This document shows positions 1-6,624 of a stretch of 10,611 bases of DNA, piece after piece. How positions within the stretch are numbered: the stretch's first letter is position 1; every line of letters begins with the position of its first letter. Both the position numbers and the translations under genes were made by a program. This DNA comes from Phocaeicola_A sp964481755. GTDB lineage: Bacteria; Bacteroidota; Bacteroidia; Bacteroidales; Bacteroidaceae. The stretch spans positions 1 through 10,611 of the forward strand of contig CAYZVH010000109.1 of NCBI GenBank assembly GCA_964481755.1, given 5' to 3'. The notes under the pieces were generated by a model, which saw only the letters and a program-made list of their open reading frames with translations, was not told where the DNA came from and searched no databases.

Positions 1-1060
1 GCTTGAATATGCTGCGCGCTATGGGGTTGGGAAGGTACTCCATACCTACAGCGAACTTGTGCACGTCGCGGAACTGCCATCCGTCCATCTCGTCGGCCGT
101 CGACTCGCCGCTGCCTTGGAAGTAGGGATACTTCACTCCGGCCCACTTCTGGTAGGTGTAGTCGAAGCCCACGGTCAAGCGTTTATCGTAGACGTAGGTG
201 GCTCCCACACCGATGGTTGCAGGCAACTGGTAGGCGTTGCCGATGGTGTCGATGCGTTGGTCGATGATGGTGGTGGACCCTGTGCTGGTGTCGGAGGTGT
301 ACTGCACGCGGTAGGCGTCAGCGTCCACGTCGTGGCCCAGCGAGTAGGTCACTCCCAAGGTGAGCTTTTCCTTCTTGGAGAGGTCCAGCGTGTATTGCGC
401 GCCGAGGTCCAGCTTGTAGGTCTTTATCTCGGAGGTATAGTTGCGTGTGTAGGCCCATGCGGTGGCTCCGCTGTAGCTGTTGGCGATGGTGTGGTCCACG
501 TCACCCCACAGGTACGAGAGGTTGGCACCGACTGAGAGGTTCGGAATCACCTGCGCTCCCCCTCCGATGAAGGCTTGGCTCAAGCCGCCGCTACCGGTGT
601 TCGACACGGTGGAGACGGCGGTACCGTCCTCATCGTCGCGCACGGTGGAACTGGACGAAAAGTCGTAGTTGATTTTGGAGTAAGGTACGAAGCCCAGCGT
701 CATGCCCACGTTCTTGAACGCGCGGAACTGCATGGCCAGATAGTCGAGGCTGGAGTTTTTGACGTTCATCTTCTGCGAACCGTTGTTGTAGTTGGTGTTT
801 TGCAACGTGATGCCCGCGTCGAAGAGGTAGGTGAGCGAGTCGATGCCGGAGTAAGAAGCCGGGTTGCCCACGTTGATCATCGACTGGCTGCGCAGTCCGT
901 ACGAAATTCCACCCATGCCCTTGTTGGCGGTTGTACTCTGGTCCGACAAGAGGCCGAAACCGTAGCGGGAATAGGGGGATGTCACTCCATTTTGAGCCAT
1001 CGCAGCGCCACACGCGAGGAGCAGCGCCAGACAGCTAAGAACCTTGTTATAATTTATCAT
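1..1060 (-). CDS. Outer-membrane beta-barrel protein (FadL/OmpP1-like), 3' end missing
   Basis: Read on the minus strand, this frame is open from the ATG at 1060 to the left edge (353 codons, no stop), so the C-terminus lies outside the window. The first ~22 residues form a signal peptide (basic MINYNK start, a leucine/alanine-rich core, cleavage likely after AMA before QNG). The mature protein starts with SPYSRYGFG and then alternates short amphipathic, aromatic-rich strands with Asn/Ser/Gly-rich loops, as expected of an outer-membrane barrel. The pattern, including the N-terminal motif and the late FAVGMEYLPNP segment, resembles a conserved Bacteroidetes FadL-like family; family members suggest perhaps 80-100 residues are missing. 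The substrate is unknown. Its ATG lies inside the 3' end of coaX (14-bp overlap), so the two are probably translated from one mRNA. From memory, coaX is followed by such a gene in other Bacteroidales, often ahead of a TPR protein and lptC; the window cannot confirm this. Confidence 0.85.
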   Translation of the reverse strand, partial: MINYNKVLSCLALLLACGAAMAQNGVTSPYSRYGFGLLSDQSTTANKGMGGISYGLRSQSMINVGNPASYSGIDSLTYLFDAGITLQNTNYNNGSQKMNVKNSSLDYLAMQFRAFKNVGMTLGFVPYSKINYDFSSSSTVRDDEDGTAVSTVSNTGSGGLSQAFIGGGAQVIPNLSVGANLSYLWGDVDHTIANSYSGATAWAYTRNYTSEIKTYKLDLGAQYTLDLSKKEKLTLGVTYSLGHDVDADAYRVQYTSDTSTGSTTIIDQRIDTIGNAYQLPATIGVGATYVYDKRLTVGFDYTYQKWAGVKYPYFQGSGESTADEMDGWQFRDVHKFAVGMEYLPNPIARSIFK

Positions 1061-1775
1061 TATATTCTAATATTCTGTTTAGGCCTTTCAGCACTAAAAA
1101 TTTATCTGCAAAGATGATATTTTTTAAATTCGTATCAAAAGAAAAATCATCTCCCCCCGTTAAAAAAACCAAAAGTTCCGGATATTTCCTCCGGAGGTCC
1201 ATGATGTATCCTTGTATTTCATACTCCATTCCCTTGACCACTCCTGCCCTCATAGCGGTCTCGGTGTCGTAGCCCAGCAGGGGCACGTCACCGTCGGGGC
1301 TCACCAGAGGCAGCTTGTCGGTGAAGGCGTTCATGGCCCTCAGCCGCATCAGTTTGCCCGGGGCGATGTTACCGCCCAAGTAGTTGCCAGCGGCATCCAG
1401 CAGCTCGTAGGTGAGACAAGTGCCGGCGTCCACCACCAGCAGGTCGCGCCCAGGTTGTTCACCCTGCGCCCCCACCACGGCGGCTATGCGGTCGCTCCCT
1501 AGGGTCTGCGGTGACTGATAGCGTATCCTCACGGGCAAGGGCACCGTGCTGTCGAGCCGGAGCACCGCGCAAGACAGAGCGGCGAGCTGTCGCTCCATCG
1601 TCTCCCCTAGCCTCACCACCGACGAGAGTATGGCCCTCTGCAGGGCGTAGCGCCCGGCGATGTAGGGCAACGTGGAGAGCGAGCGATTCGAATCGTAATA
1701 GATGTCCACCAGCCGAGAGTCGTCGAACAACGCCAGCTTGGCTACCGAGTTTCCTATATCTATAACTAAATTCAC
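1047..1775 (-). CDS. coaX: Type III pantothenate kinase
   Basis: The product phosphorylates pantothenate to 4'-phosphopantothenate, the first committed step of coenzyme A synthesis, in the cytoplasm. Type III enzymes belong to the ASKHA fold and are known to need a monovalent cation. Counting from the GTG at 1775 gives 242 residues, close to the usual size. The motifs are all present: phosphate-binding DIGNS (residues 6-10), GSDR (93-96, pantothenate pocket), VVDAGT (114-119, with the conserved Asp116), GGNIAPG (134-140) and TGG (206-208). In-frame ATGs exist upstream at 1862 and near 1811, but they would add a hydrophobic extension not typical of the family, and a possible promoter -7 box (1800-1807) would lie inside the longer version. 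I therefore prefer GTG, placing VNLVIDIGNS at the N-terminus. The 3' end overlaps the outer-membrane protein gene by 14 bp. The upstream gene is divergent. Confidence 0.95.
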   Translation of the reverse strand: MNLVIDIGNSVAKLALFDDSRLVDIYYDSNRSLSTLPYIAGRYALQRAILSSVVRLGETMERQLAALSCAVLRLDSTVPLPVRIRYQSPQTLGSDRIAAVVGAQGEQPGRDLLVVDAGTCLTYELLDAAGNYLGGNIAPGKLMRLRAMNAFTDKLPLVSPDGDVPLLGYDTETAMRAGVVKGMEYEIQGYIMDLRRKYPELLVFLTGGDDFSFDTNLKNIIFADKFLVLKGLNRILEYNDKL

Positions 1776-1799
1776 GCTGCAAACTATCAGTTCGAGCGG

Positions 1800-1807
1800 C
1801 AAAGTAA
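1800..1807 (-). promoter_or_regulatory. Possible -7 element for coaX
   Basis: On the minus strand this reads TTACTTTG, matching the Bacteroidetes -7 consensus TAnnTTTG at all but one fixed position. TTTG copies lie further upstream (plus-strand CAAA at 1820-1823 and 1824-1827), but the spacing of 12 or 16 bp is shorter than the usual ~19-21. Transcription would start about 18 bases before the GTG at 1775. The call is tentative and comes from sequence matching only. Confidence 0.35.
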
Positions 1808-1851
1808 ACATAAAAAGGTCAAACAAATAGTATAAGTTCGGGAGTTTTTGA

Positions 1852-1859
1852 TATTTTTG
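1852..1859 (+). promoter_or_regulatory. Probable -7 element for the S9 peptidase gene
   Basis: TATTTTTG is an exact match to the Bacteroidetes -7 consensus TAnnTTTG. It would give a 5' leader of about 40 bases before the ATG at 1908. I see no good TTG -33 element at the expected spacing, which is common for this weakly conserved box. The leader is A-rich with no Shine-Dalgarno sequence, normal for this phylum. Confidence 0.5.
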
Positions 1860-1907
1860 CATATCAATTCATCTCTTAATCATAAAAAGAAACCTAAAAC
1901 ATAACGT

Positions 1908-4448
1908 ATGAAAAGAACTATCTTTCTGTCGGGATTGCTCCTGCTGACGGCACTCGCGGCCCGCGGACAAGCCCCCATCAAAGCGTACGACCTGAGCGCC
2001 CCCATCGCCGTGCGCATGCCGTTGCAGGGCGACAGTGTCAACTTCACCGGAGCCCGATTCCAGGCGGCCGAGCTACTGAGGACCAGTGTCGACCTCGACC
2101 TCAAGCGCCACACCTGCCAACGCGCCGAGGCGGACTCCACGGGCCTCGTCCGGGTGGCGAAAGCCACCGATGGGCACAACCTCTTCTACCTCTTCTCCAC
2201 CCAACTGAGGGCAGAACGCTTCATGCGCGCCACCCTGCAGGTGAGTTCCACAGCCCGCTTCGAGGTGTTCGTGGACGGACGCTCCGTCTGCGCCAAGACC
2301 AACGCCGACGACAGTCTGAGCCAGGTGCGCCCGCAGGAGGTGCCCCTGCGCCTGGAACCCGAGCGCAACTACACGGTGGTGGTGAAACTGCTCTCGTGTG
2401 CCGACGACAAGGCCGAGCCGCAGCTGCGGTGCGCCCTGCTCAAGGCGAAAGACTTCGAGCAGGTGGACTACCACGTCGCCCCCGACCTGCCGAGCCGCGT
2501 GCGCCTCTTCGACACGGAGTTCCTCTACCAAGTGAACAGCGCCACCCTCTCCCCCCGCGGGAAATACCTGCTGGCACAGTATACCTATTATTATAATAAG
2601 GACAACTACACGACCTACAAACAGCTGACCGAGGTGAAGAGCGGACGCACCCTGCTGGCGAAGGCCAACACCGCCATGCAATGGATGCCCCGCAGTGAGA
2701 AGCTTTATTACACAGTGAACGGGCTCACCGGCAACGACCTCATCGTCTACGACCCCGCCACGGGAACGGAGGAGACCGTCGCTACCGGACTGCCCCAGGG
2801 CAACTTCCGCTGGACACCCACCGAGGACGGCCTCATCTTCACCCTCACCGACCCGGGCGAGAAGGTGCAGGGCCCGCTGAAGCGTATGCTCCACCCCGAC
2901 GACCGCATCCCCGGCGCGCGCGACCGCTCCTACCTAATGCGCTACGACCTCGCCACCGGACTGTGCGAACGCCTCACCTACGGCAGCTACGGCGCCAACC
3001 TGTGCGACATCTCGCGCGACGGACGCAAACTGCTCTGCACCTCCATGAAGGAGGACTTCTCCATAGTACCCTTCGCCCGCACGTCGCTCTTCGAGATAGA
3101 CCTCGCCACCCTGTGCACCGACACCCTGGTGGCGTGGACCCCGTTCCTCGACAATGCCATCTACTCCCCCGACGCACAGCAGGTGCTCATCATCGCCAGC
3201 CCCAACGCCTTCGACGGCATAGGGCGCAACTGCGGCTCGCTGCCCATCGCCAACGACTATGACAAGCAGGCCTTCCTGATGGCCATCGCCGACCGCCAGC
3301 TGACCCCCATCACACGCGACTTCAACCCCTCCATAGAGACAGCCCAGTGGAACAGCACCGATGGCTGCATCTACCTGCGCGTCACCGACAAGGACCGCCT
3401 AAGCGTCTACCGCTACACCCCATCCAGCCGTAACTTCGAGCTGCTGCCCATGGCCGAGGAGGCCGTCTACAGTTTCAGTCTGCCCGACCTGCAGCCCACC
3501 ATCGCCGCCTACACCGGCGAGAGCGACACCCGCGAGGGTCTGGCCTACCTCTACGACATGAAGAAGCGCACGTCTACCTTGATTGCCTACCCCATGAAAC
3601 AACGCATGGAGCGCATCGCCTTCGGCACAGAGGAGCCGTGGAACTTCACCGCCGCCGACGGCACACCGATAGAGGGCACCATCTGTCTGCCGCCCGACTT
3701 CGACCCCGCGAAGAAGTATCCCCTCATCGTTTACTATTACGGCGGCACGTTGCCCTCCACCAAGCAGCTCTCCACCCCCTACAGCCCGCAGCTCTTCGCC
3801 GCGCGCGACTATGTGGTGTACGTCATTCAGCCCAGCGGCACCATCGGCTACGGCCAGGAGTTCTCCGCCCGCCACGTGAACGCCTGGGGCGACTACACCA
3901 TCGACGAGATCATCGAGGGCACCCGCAAGTTCTGCGCCGCCCACCCCTTCGTGGACTCCACCAAGATAGGCTGCATCGGGGCCTCCTACGGCGGCTTCAT
4001 CACCATGTACATGCAGACGCGCACCGACCTCTTCGCAGCGGCCATCTCCCACGCGGGCATCAGCAACGTCACCAGCTACTGGGGCGAGGGCTACTGGGGC
4101 TATTCCTACAGCACCGTGGCCACGGCGGGCAGCTACCCGTGGAACGCGCCGGAGCTATACACCCGCCACGGCGCACTGTTCAACGCGGATAAGATAAAGA
4201 CCCCCATCCTGCTGCTGCAGGGCACGGCGGACACGAACGTTCCTCTGGGCGAGAGCATCCAGATGTACAATGCGTTGAAGATTCTGGGCAAGCCAGTGGA
4301 GTATGTGACGGTGGATGGCGAGAACCACTTCATCCGCGACTACGCCAAGCGCGAGCTGTGGCACAACACCATCATGGCGTGGTTCGCCCGCTGGCTGCAG
4401 GACGACCCCTCGTGGTGGAACGACCTCTACCCCGAGCGCCACTGGTAA
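1908..4448 (+). CDS. Secreted S9-family (prolyl oligopeptidase-type) serine peptidase
   Basis: The 846-residue product starts with a signal peptide (MKRTIFLSG, then a leucine/alanine core, cleavage likely near AARG|Q), so it is exported, probably to the periplasm. Residues ~30-185 form a beta-rich region with no obvious place in the basic S9 fold. Residues ~200-565 show repeated short beta motifs such as LIVYDPATG and FEIDLAT, consistent with the family's beta-propeller. Residues ~570-846 are the alpha/beta-hydrolase domain: oxyanion-region YYYGG (609-613), nucleophile elbow GASYGG with Ser693, Asp775 in QGTADTNVP and His807 in DGENHF. The triad is intact, so it should be active. S9 enzymes cleave peptides of limited size, often next to proline; the exact specificity (dipeptidyl-peptidase, oligopeptidase or acylaminoacyl-peptidase) cannot be read here, and I do not see a clear DPP-IV-type Glu-Glu motif. 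The gene stands alone on the plus strand, divergent from coaX and convergent with the phospho-sugar mutase gene. Confidence 0.92.
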   Translation: MKRTIFLSGLLLLTALAARGQAPIKAYDLSAPIAVRMPLQGDSVNFTGARFQAAELLRTSVDLDLKRHTCQRAEADSTGLVRVAKATDGHNLFYLFSTQLRAERFMRATLQVSSTARFEVFVDGRSVCAKTNADDSLSQVRPQEVPLRLEPERNYTVVVKLLSCADDKAEPQLRCALLKAKDFEQVDYHVAPDLPSRVRLFDTEFLYQVNSATLSPRGKYLLAQYTYYYNKDNYTTYKQLTEVKSGRTLLAKANTAMQWMPRSEKLYYTVNGLTGNDLIVYDPATGTEETVATGLPQGNFRWTPTEDGLIFTLTDPGEKVQGPLKRMLHPDDRIPGARDRSYLMRYDLATGLCERLTYGSYGANLCDISRDGRKLLCTSMKEDFSIVPFARTSLFEIDLATLCTDTLVAWTPFLDNAIYSPDAQQVLIIASPNAFDGIGRNCGSLPIANDYDKQAFLMAIADRQLTPITRDFNPSIETAQWNSTDGCIYLRVTDKDRLSVYRYTPSSRNFELLPMAEEAVYSFSLPDLQPTIAAYTGESDTREGLAYLYDMKKRTSTLIAYPMKQRMERIAFGTEEPWNFTAADGTPIEGTICLPPDFDPAKKYPLIVYYYGGTLPSTKQLSTPYSPQLFAARDYVVYVIQPSGTIGYGQEFSARHVNAWGDYTIDEIIEGTRKFCAAHPFVDSTKIGCIGASYGGFITMYMQTRTDLFAAAISHAGISNVTSYWGEGYWGYSYSTVATAGSYPWNAPELYTRHGALFNADKIKTPILLLQGTADTNVPLGESIQMYNALKILGKPVEYVTVDGENHFIRDYAKRELWHNTIMAWFARWLQDDPSWWNDLYPERHW

Positions 4449-4469
4449 TGGGGCACGGCAGGGTACAAG

Positions 4470-4511
4470 CTCCCTCTGACCTAATATCGACATGAGGTGG
4501 GTCAGAGGGAG
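4470..4511 (+). terminator. Hairpin 3' of the S9 peptidase gene
   Basis: CTCCCTCTGACC (4470-4481) and GGTCAGAGGGAG (4500-4511) are perfect 12-bp inverted repeats with an 18-base loop, beginning 21 bases after the S9 stop codon. The stem is strong, but no T-run follows on the plus strand. It may be an mRNA-stabilising 3' hairpin or a weak terminator rather than a classical intrinsic one. The stem itself is certain; its role is inferred from position. Confidence 0.55.
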
Positions 4512-4546
4512 AACAGTTGAAGGTTTTATGTTTTGTGTTGAAGGTT
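4512..4546 (-). repeat. Heptamer repeat array 1 (minus-strand sense)
   Basis: Read on the minus strand, these 35 bases are five adjacent 7-bp units, each starting with AAC. AACCTTC occurs twice (4540-4546 and 4519-4525), with AACACAA (4533-4539) and AACATAA (4526-4532) between them; the last unit, 4512-4518, is AACTGTT. The units reappear in the plus-strand arrays downstream. No coding potential or known element was recognised. Confidence 0.7.
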
Positions 4547-4565
4547 ACATGTGCCTCAGACTTCT

Positions 4566-4586
4566 AACGTGAAACGTATTACATAA
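4566..4586 (+). repeat. Heptamer repeat array 2 (plus-strand sense)
   Basis: Units AACGTGA (4566-4572) and AACGTAT (4573-4579) are followed by a decayed unit TACATAA (4580-4586). The array is preceded by CT, as are arrays 3 and 4. It is the shortest and most degenerate of the four. Confidence 0.55.
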
Positions 4587-4609
4587 GACATCTGGTGTTT
4601 TCGTCTCCT

Positions 4610-4637
4610 AACGTATAACGTAAAACCTTCAACGACT
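4610..4637 (+). repeat. Heptamer repeat array 3 (plus-strand sense)
   Basis: Four adjacent 7-bp units begin with AAC: AACGTAT (4610-4616), AACGTAA (4617-4623), then a copy of AACCTTC (4624-4630), which is shared with arrays 1 and 4, and AACGACT (4631-4637). A T-run follows. Confidence 0.65.
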
Positions 4638-4686
4638 TTTTTTGTCTCTGGGTCTTTCAGTCTTAGAAGGAGTCTCTTAGTATTCT

Positions 4687-4721
4687 AACATAAAACACAA
4701 AACATATAACCTTCAACATAA
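4687..4721 (+). repeat. Heptamer repeat array 4 (plus-strand sense)
   Basis: Five adjacent 7-bp units start with AAC. AACATAA opens (4687-4693) and closes (4715-4721) the array; AACACAA (4694-4700), a variant ending in AT (4701-4707) and AACCTTC (4708-4714) lie between. The last unit runs into the left arm of the long hairpin that ends the mutase gene. Confidence 0.7.
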
Positions 4722-4787
4722 ATATCGTAGGGAAATAGAAAAGGAGGCCTTCAAGGCCTCCTTTTCTATTTCTCTCACGATATTTAT
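4718..4787. terminator. Very long hairpin, probable bidirectional terminator
   Basis: The core stem is 18 bp and perfect (4732-4749 with 4755-4772), with loop TTCAA. Below it come two more pairs and one G-T pair (4729-4731 with 4773-4775), one bulged base (4776), and a further perfect 11 bp (4718-4728 with 4777-4787), about 32 paired positions in all. The core has A-runs on its left arm and T-runs on its right, so it can work as an intrinsic terminator in both directions, for the S9 gene on plus and the phospho-sugar mutase gene on minus. The outer arm reaches the first base of the mutase stop codon (4787-4789). Confidence 0.88.
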
Positions 4788-6532
4788 CAGATTCCCAGTG
4801 ATTTCTTTATCGCGTCTATCTTTGCCTCGGCGGTTGCGGTGGCAGAGGTGTAACACTTCGGACACTGCATCTCGCCCTTGATCTCCATGTAGAACTTGAT
4901 CTTCGGCTCTGTGCCCGACGGACGGACAGACACCTTCGTGCCGTCGGCCGAGAAGTACTGTAGCACGTTGCTCGTCTCCGGCATGTCGAGGTCCGTCACG
5001 TGGCCCTCGGCGTCGGTCTGCTTCAGCACCTTATAGTCTTTTATCAGCACCACAGGCGAACCACCCAACTCCTTCGGCGGGTTGGCGCGGAAGTTCTCCA
5101 TCATGGCCTTTATCTCCTCGGCACCGCTCTTACCCGGCTTCACCACGTTCACGGTGCACTCCTTGGAGAATCCGTACTCCACGTAGATTTCCATCAGCAC
5201 GTCGTAGAGGGTCTTGCCGTTGTCCTTGGCCCAGGCGCAAATCTCAGCCAACAGGGCGCAAGCGGACACGGCATCCTTGTCGCGCACGAAGTCCTCGGCC
5301 AGGAAGCCGTAGCTCTCCTCACCGCCGCCGATGTACTGCTTGATGCCTTCGTTCAGACGAATCTGGCGGGCAATCCACTTGAAGCCCGTGTAGCAGTCGT
5401 ACATCTCGATGTTGTTCTTGTCGGCGATAGCTTTTATCAGCTCGGTGGTTACGATAGTCTTCACCACAAACTCCTTGCCCGTCATCTTGCCCATGGCCTT
5501 GCGGTTGGTAATGATGTAGTAGAGGAAGATGAGGCAGGTCTGGTTGCCGTTGATGAGCACCCACTCGCCCTTGTCGTTCTTGCAGGCCATGCCCACGCGG
5601 TCGGCGTCGGGGTCTGAGGCCATCACGATGTCGGCGTCAATCTCCTTGGCGAGTTTGATGGCCAGGGTGAGCGCCTCAGCATTCTCGGGGTTAGGCGATA
5701 CGACGGTGGGGAAGTTGCCGTCCTTCACCATCTGCTCGGGCACGCAATGTACGTTCTCGAATCCCCACATCTTCAGAGCACGGGGGATGAGCATCATGCC
5801 GGTGCCGTGTATCGGGGTGTAGACGATGCTGAGGTCCTTCTGACGTTTGATCACATCCGGGTCGATGGAGATGGTCTTCACGTCGTCGAGGTACTGCTTG
5901 TCCACGTCCTCGCCGATGATTTGGATGAGCGACTTGTCGCCCTGGAACTTGATGTCCTTGGCGCCCGCCACCTTGTTCACCTCGTCGATGATGCCCTTGT
6001 CGTGGGGTGCGAGCACCTGTGCGCCGTCGTCCCAGTAGGCCTTGTAGCCGTTATACTCCTTGGGGTTGTGCGAGGCGGTCAGGATGATACCGCTCTGGCA
6101 ACCCAGTTTGCGGATGGCGTAGGACATCTCCGGTGTGGGTCGCATGTCGTCGAACAGATAGACCTTGATGCCGTTGGCAGAGAAGATGTCGGCTGAGATT
6201 TCGGCGAACTTGCGGCTGTTGTTGCGGCAGTCGTGTCCCACCACCACGGAGATTTGGTCGCGGTCCTTGAAGTTCTTGTTCAGGTAGTTCGAGAGGCCCT
6301 GTGTGGCGGCTCCCACGGTGTAGATGTTCATGCGGTTGGAGCCCACGCCCATGATGCCGCGCAGACCGCCTGTACCGAACTCCAGGTCCTTGTAGAAGGC
6401 CTCTATGAGTTCCGTCTTGTCGGGATTCTCCAGCATGCGCCTTACCTCGTTCTGTGTCTCCACGTCGTAGTCGGGAGTCAACCATTTCTTCGCTTTCTCG
6501 GTCACTTCCTTGATGAGTTGTTCGTTTTCCAT
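4787..6532 (-). CDS. Phospho-sugar mutase (phosphoglucomutase/phosphomannomutase family)
   Basis: The 581-residue cytoplasmic enzyme belongs to the alpha-D-phosphohexomutase superfamily, which moves phosphate between C1 and C6 of hexoses, linking glucose-6-phosphate or mannose-6-phosphate to the 1-phosphates used for glycogen and surface polysaccharides. All four active-site motifs are visible in order: TASHNP with the phosphoserine Ser154 (152-157), metal-binding DPDADR (307-312), sugar-binding GGEESYG (403-409) and phosphate-binding RPSGTEPK (537-544). The length and the N-terminal FGTGGLRG motif (52-59) fit the longer PGM2-like bacterial group rather than the ~460-residue AlgC-type enzymes. 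Glucose versus mannose preference cannot be decided from the motifs. A CPKC pair (557-560) near the C-terminus is unusual. The start ATG gives a soluble N-terminus with no signal peptide. The gene ends at the long hairpin and has its own probable promoter. Confidence 0.95.
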   Translation of the reverse strand: MENEQLIKEVTEKAKKWLTPDYDVETQNEVRRMLENPDKTELIEAFYKDLEFGTGGLRGIMGVGSNRMNIYTVGAATQGLSNYLNKNFKDRDQISVVVGHDCRNNSRKFAEISADIFSANGIKVYLFDDMRPTPEMSYAIRKLGCQSGIILTASHNPKEYNGYKAYWDDGAQVLAPHDKGIIDEVNKVAGAKDIKFQGDKSLIQIIGEDVDKQYLDDVKTISIDPDVIKRQKDLSIVYTPIHGTGMMLIPRALKMWGFENVHCVPEQMVKDGNFPTVVSPNPENAEALTLAIKLAKEIDADIVMASDPDADRVGMACKNDKGEWVLINGNQTCLIFLYYIITNRKAMGKMTGKEFVVKTIVTTELIKAIADKNNIEMYDCYTGFKWIARQIRLNEGIKQYIGGGEESYGFLAEDFVRDKDAVSACALLAEICAWAKDNGKTLYDVLMEIYVEYGFSKECTVNVVKPGKSGAEEIKAMMENFRANPPKELGGSPVVLIKDYKVLKQTDAEGHVTDLDMPETSNVLQYFSADGTKVSVRPSGTEPKIKFYMEIKGEMQCPKCYTSATATAEAKIDAIKKSLGI

Positions 6533-6581
6533 ATTCGTTGTTATTTTAATGGATTATATGATTCTGTTCTGAAAACCGTTC

Positions 6582-6589
6582 CAAATATA
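6582..6589 (-). promoter_or_regulatory. Probable -7 element for the phospho-sugar mutase gene
   Basis: On the minus strand this reads TATATTTG, an exact match to the Bacteroidetes TAnnTTTG box. It lies in the 92-bp gap after the C69 gene, about 50 bases before the mutase ATG. No clear TTG -33 box was found. It suggests the mutase can be transcribed separately from the C69 gene. Confidence 0.5.
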
Positions 6590-6624
6590 GAGGATGTTCG
6601 GCGGATAACCTAATCCTCGGGCAA

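Larger units (their letters stand above)
4516..4717. repeat. 24-bp near-perfect inverted repeat formed by arrays 1 and 4
   Basis: Bases 4516-4539 and 4694-4717 are reverse complements over 24 bp with a single mismatch, enclosing 154 bp. In RNA from either strand they could pair to close a large loop holding arrays 2 and 3. No target-site duplication, terminal-repeat pattern of a known mobile element or open reading frame was recognised inside. Confidence 0.7.

Noticed and set aside
1776..1862. N-terminal extension of coaX from the ATG at 1862.
   Set aside because: It would add 29 residues not typical of the family and overlap likely promoter elements; the GTG at 1775 gives the usual length.
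2073..2894. A 273-codon minus-strand frame inside the S9 gene.
   Set aside because: No domain; composition typical of the reverse complement of GC-biased codons; the plus frame is a full S9 peptidase.
4512..4721. CRISPR array.
   Set aside because: Units are 7 bp, adjacent and degenerate; there are no uniform ~30-bp repeats, no unique spacers of constant size and no cas genes.
4449..4786. Insertion sequence remnant.
   Set aside because: No transposase fragment or target duplication is visible; the inverted repeat is explained at least partly by shared heptamers.
6590..6618. GAGGAT/ATCCTC 6-bp inverted repeat between the C69 and mutase genes, as a terminator.
   Set aside because: The stem is short, the loop 17 bases, and there is no T-run; not convincing as a terminator.
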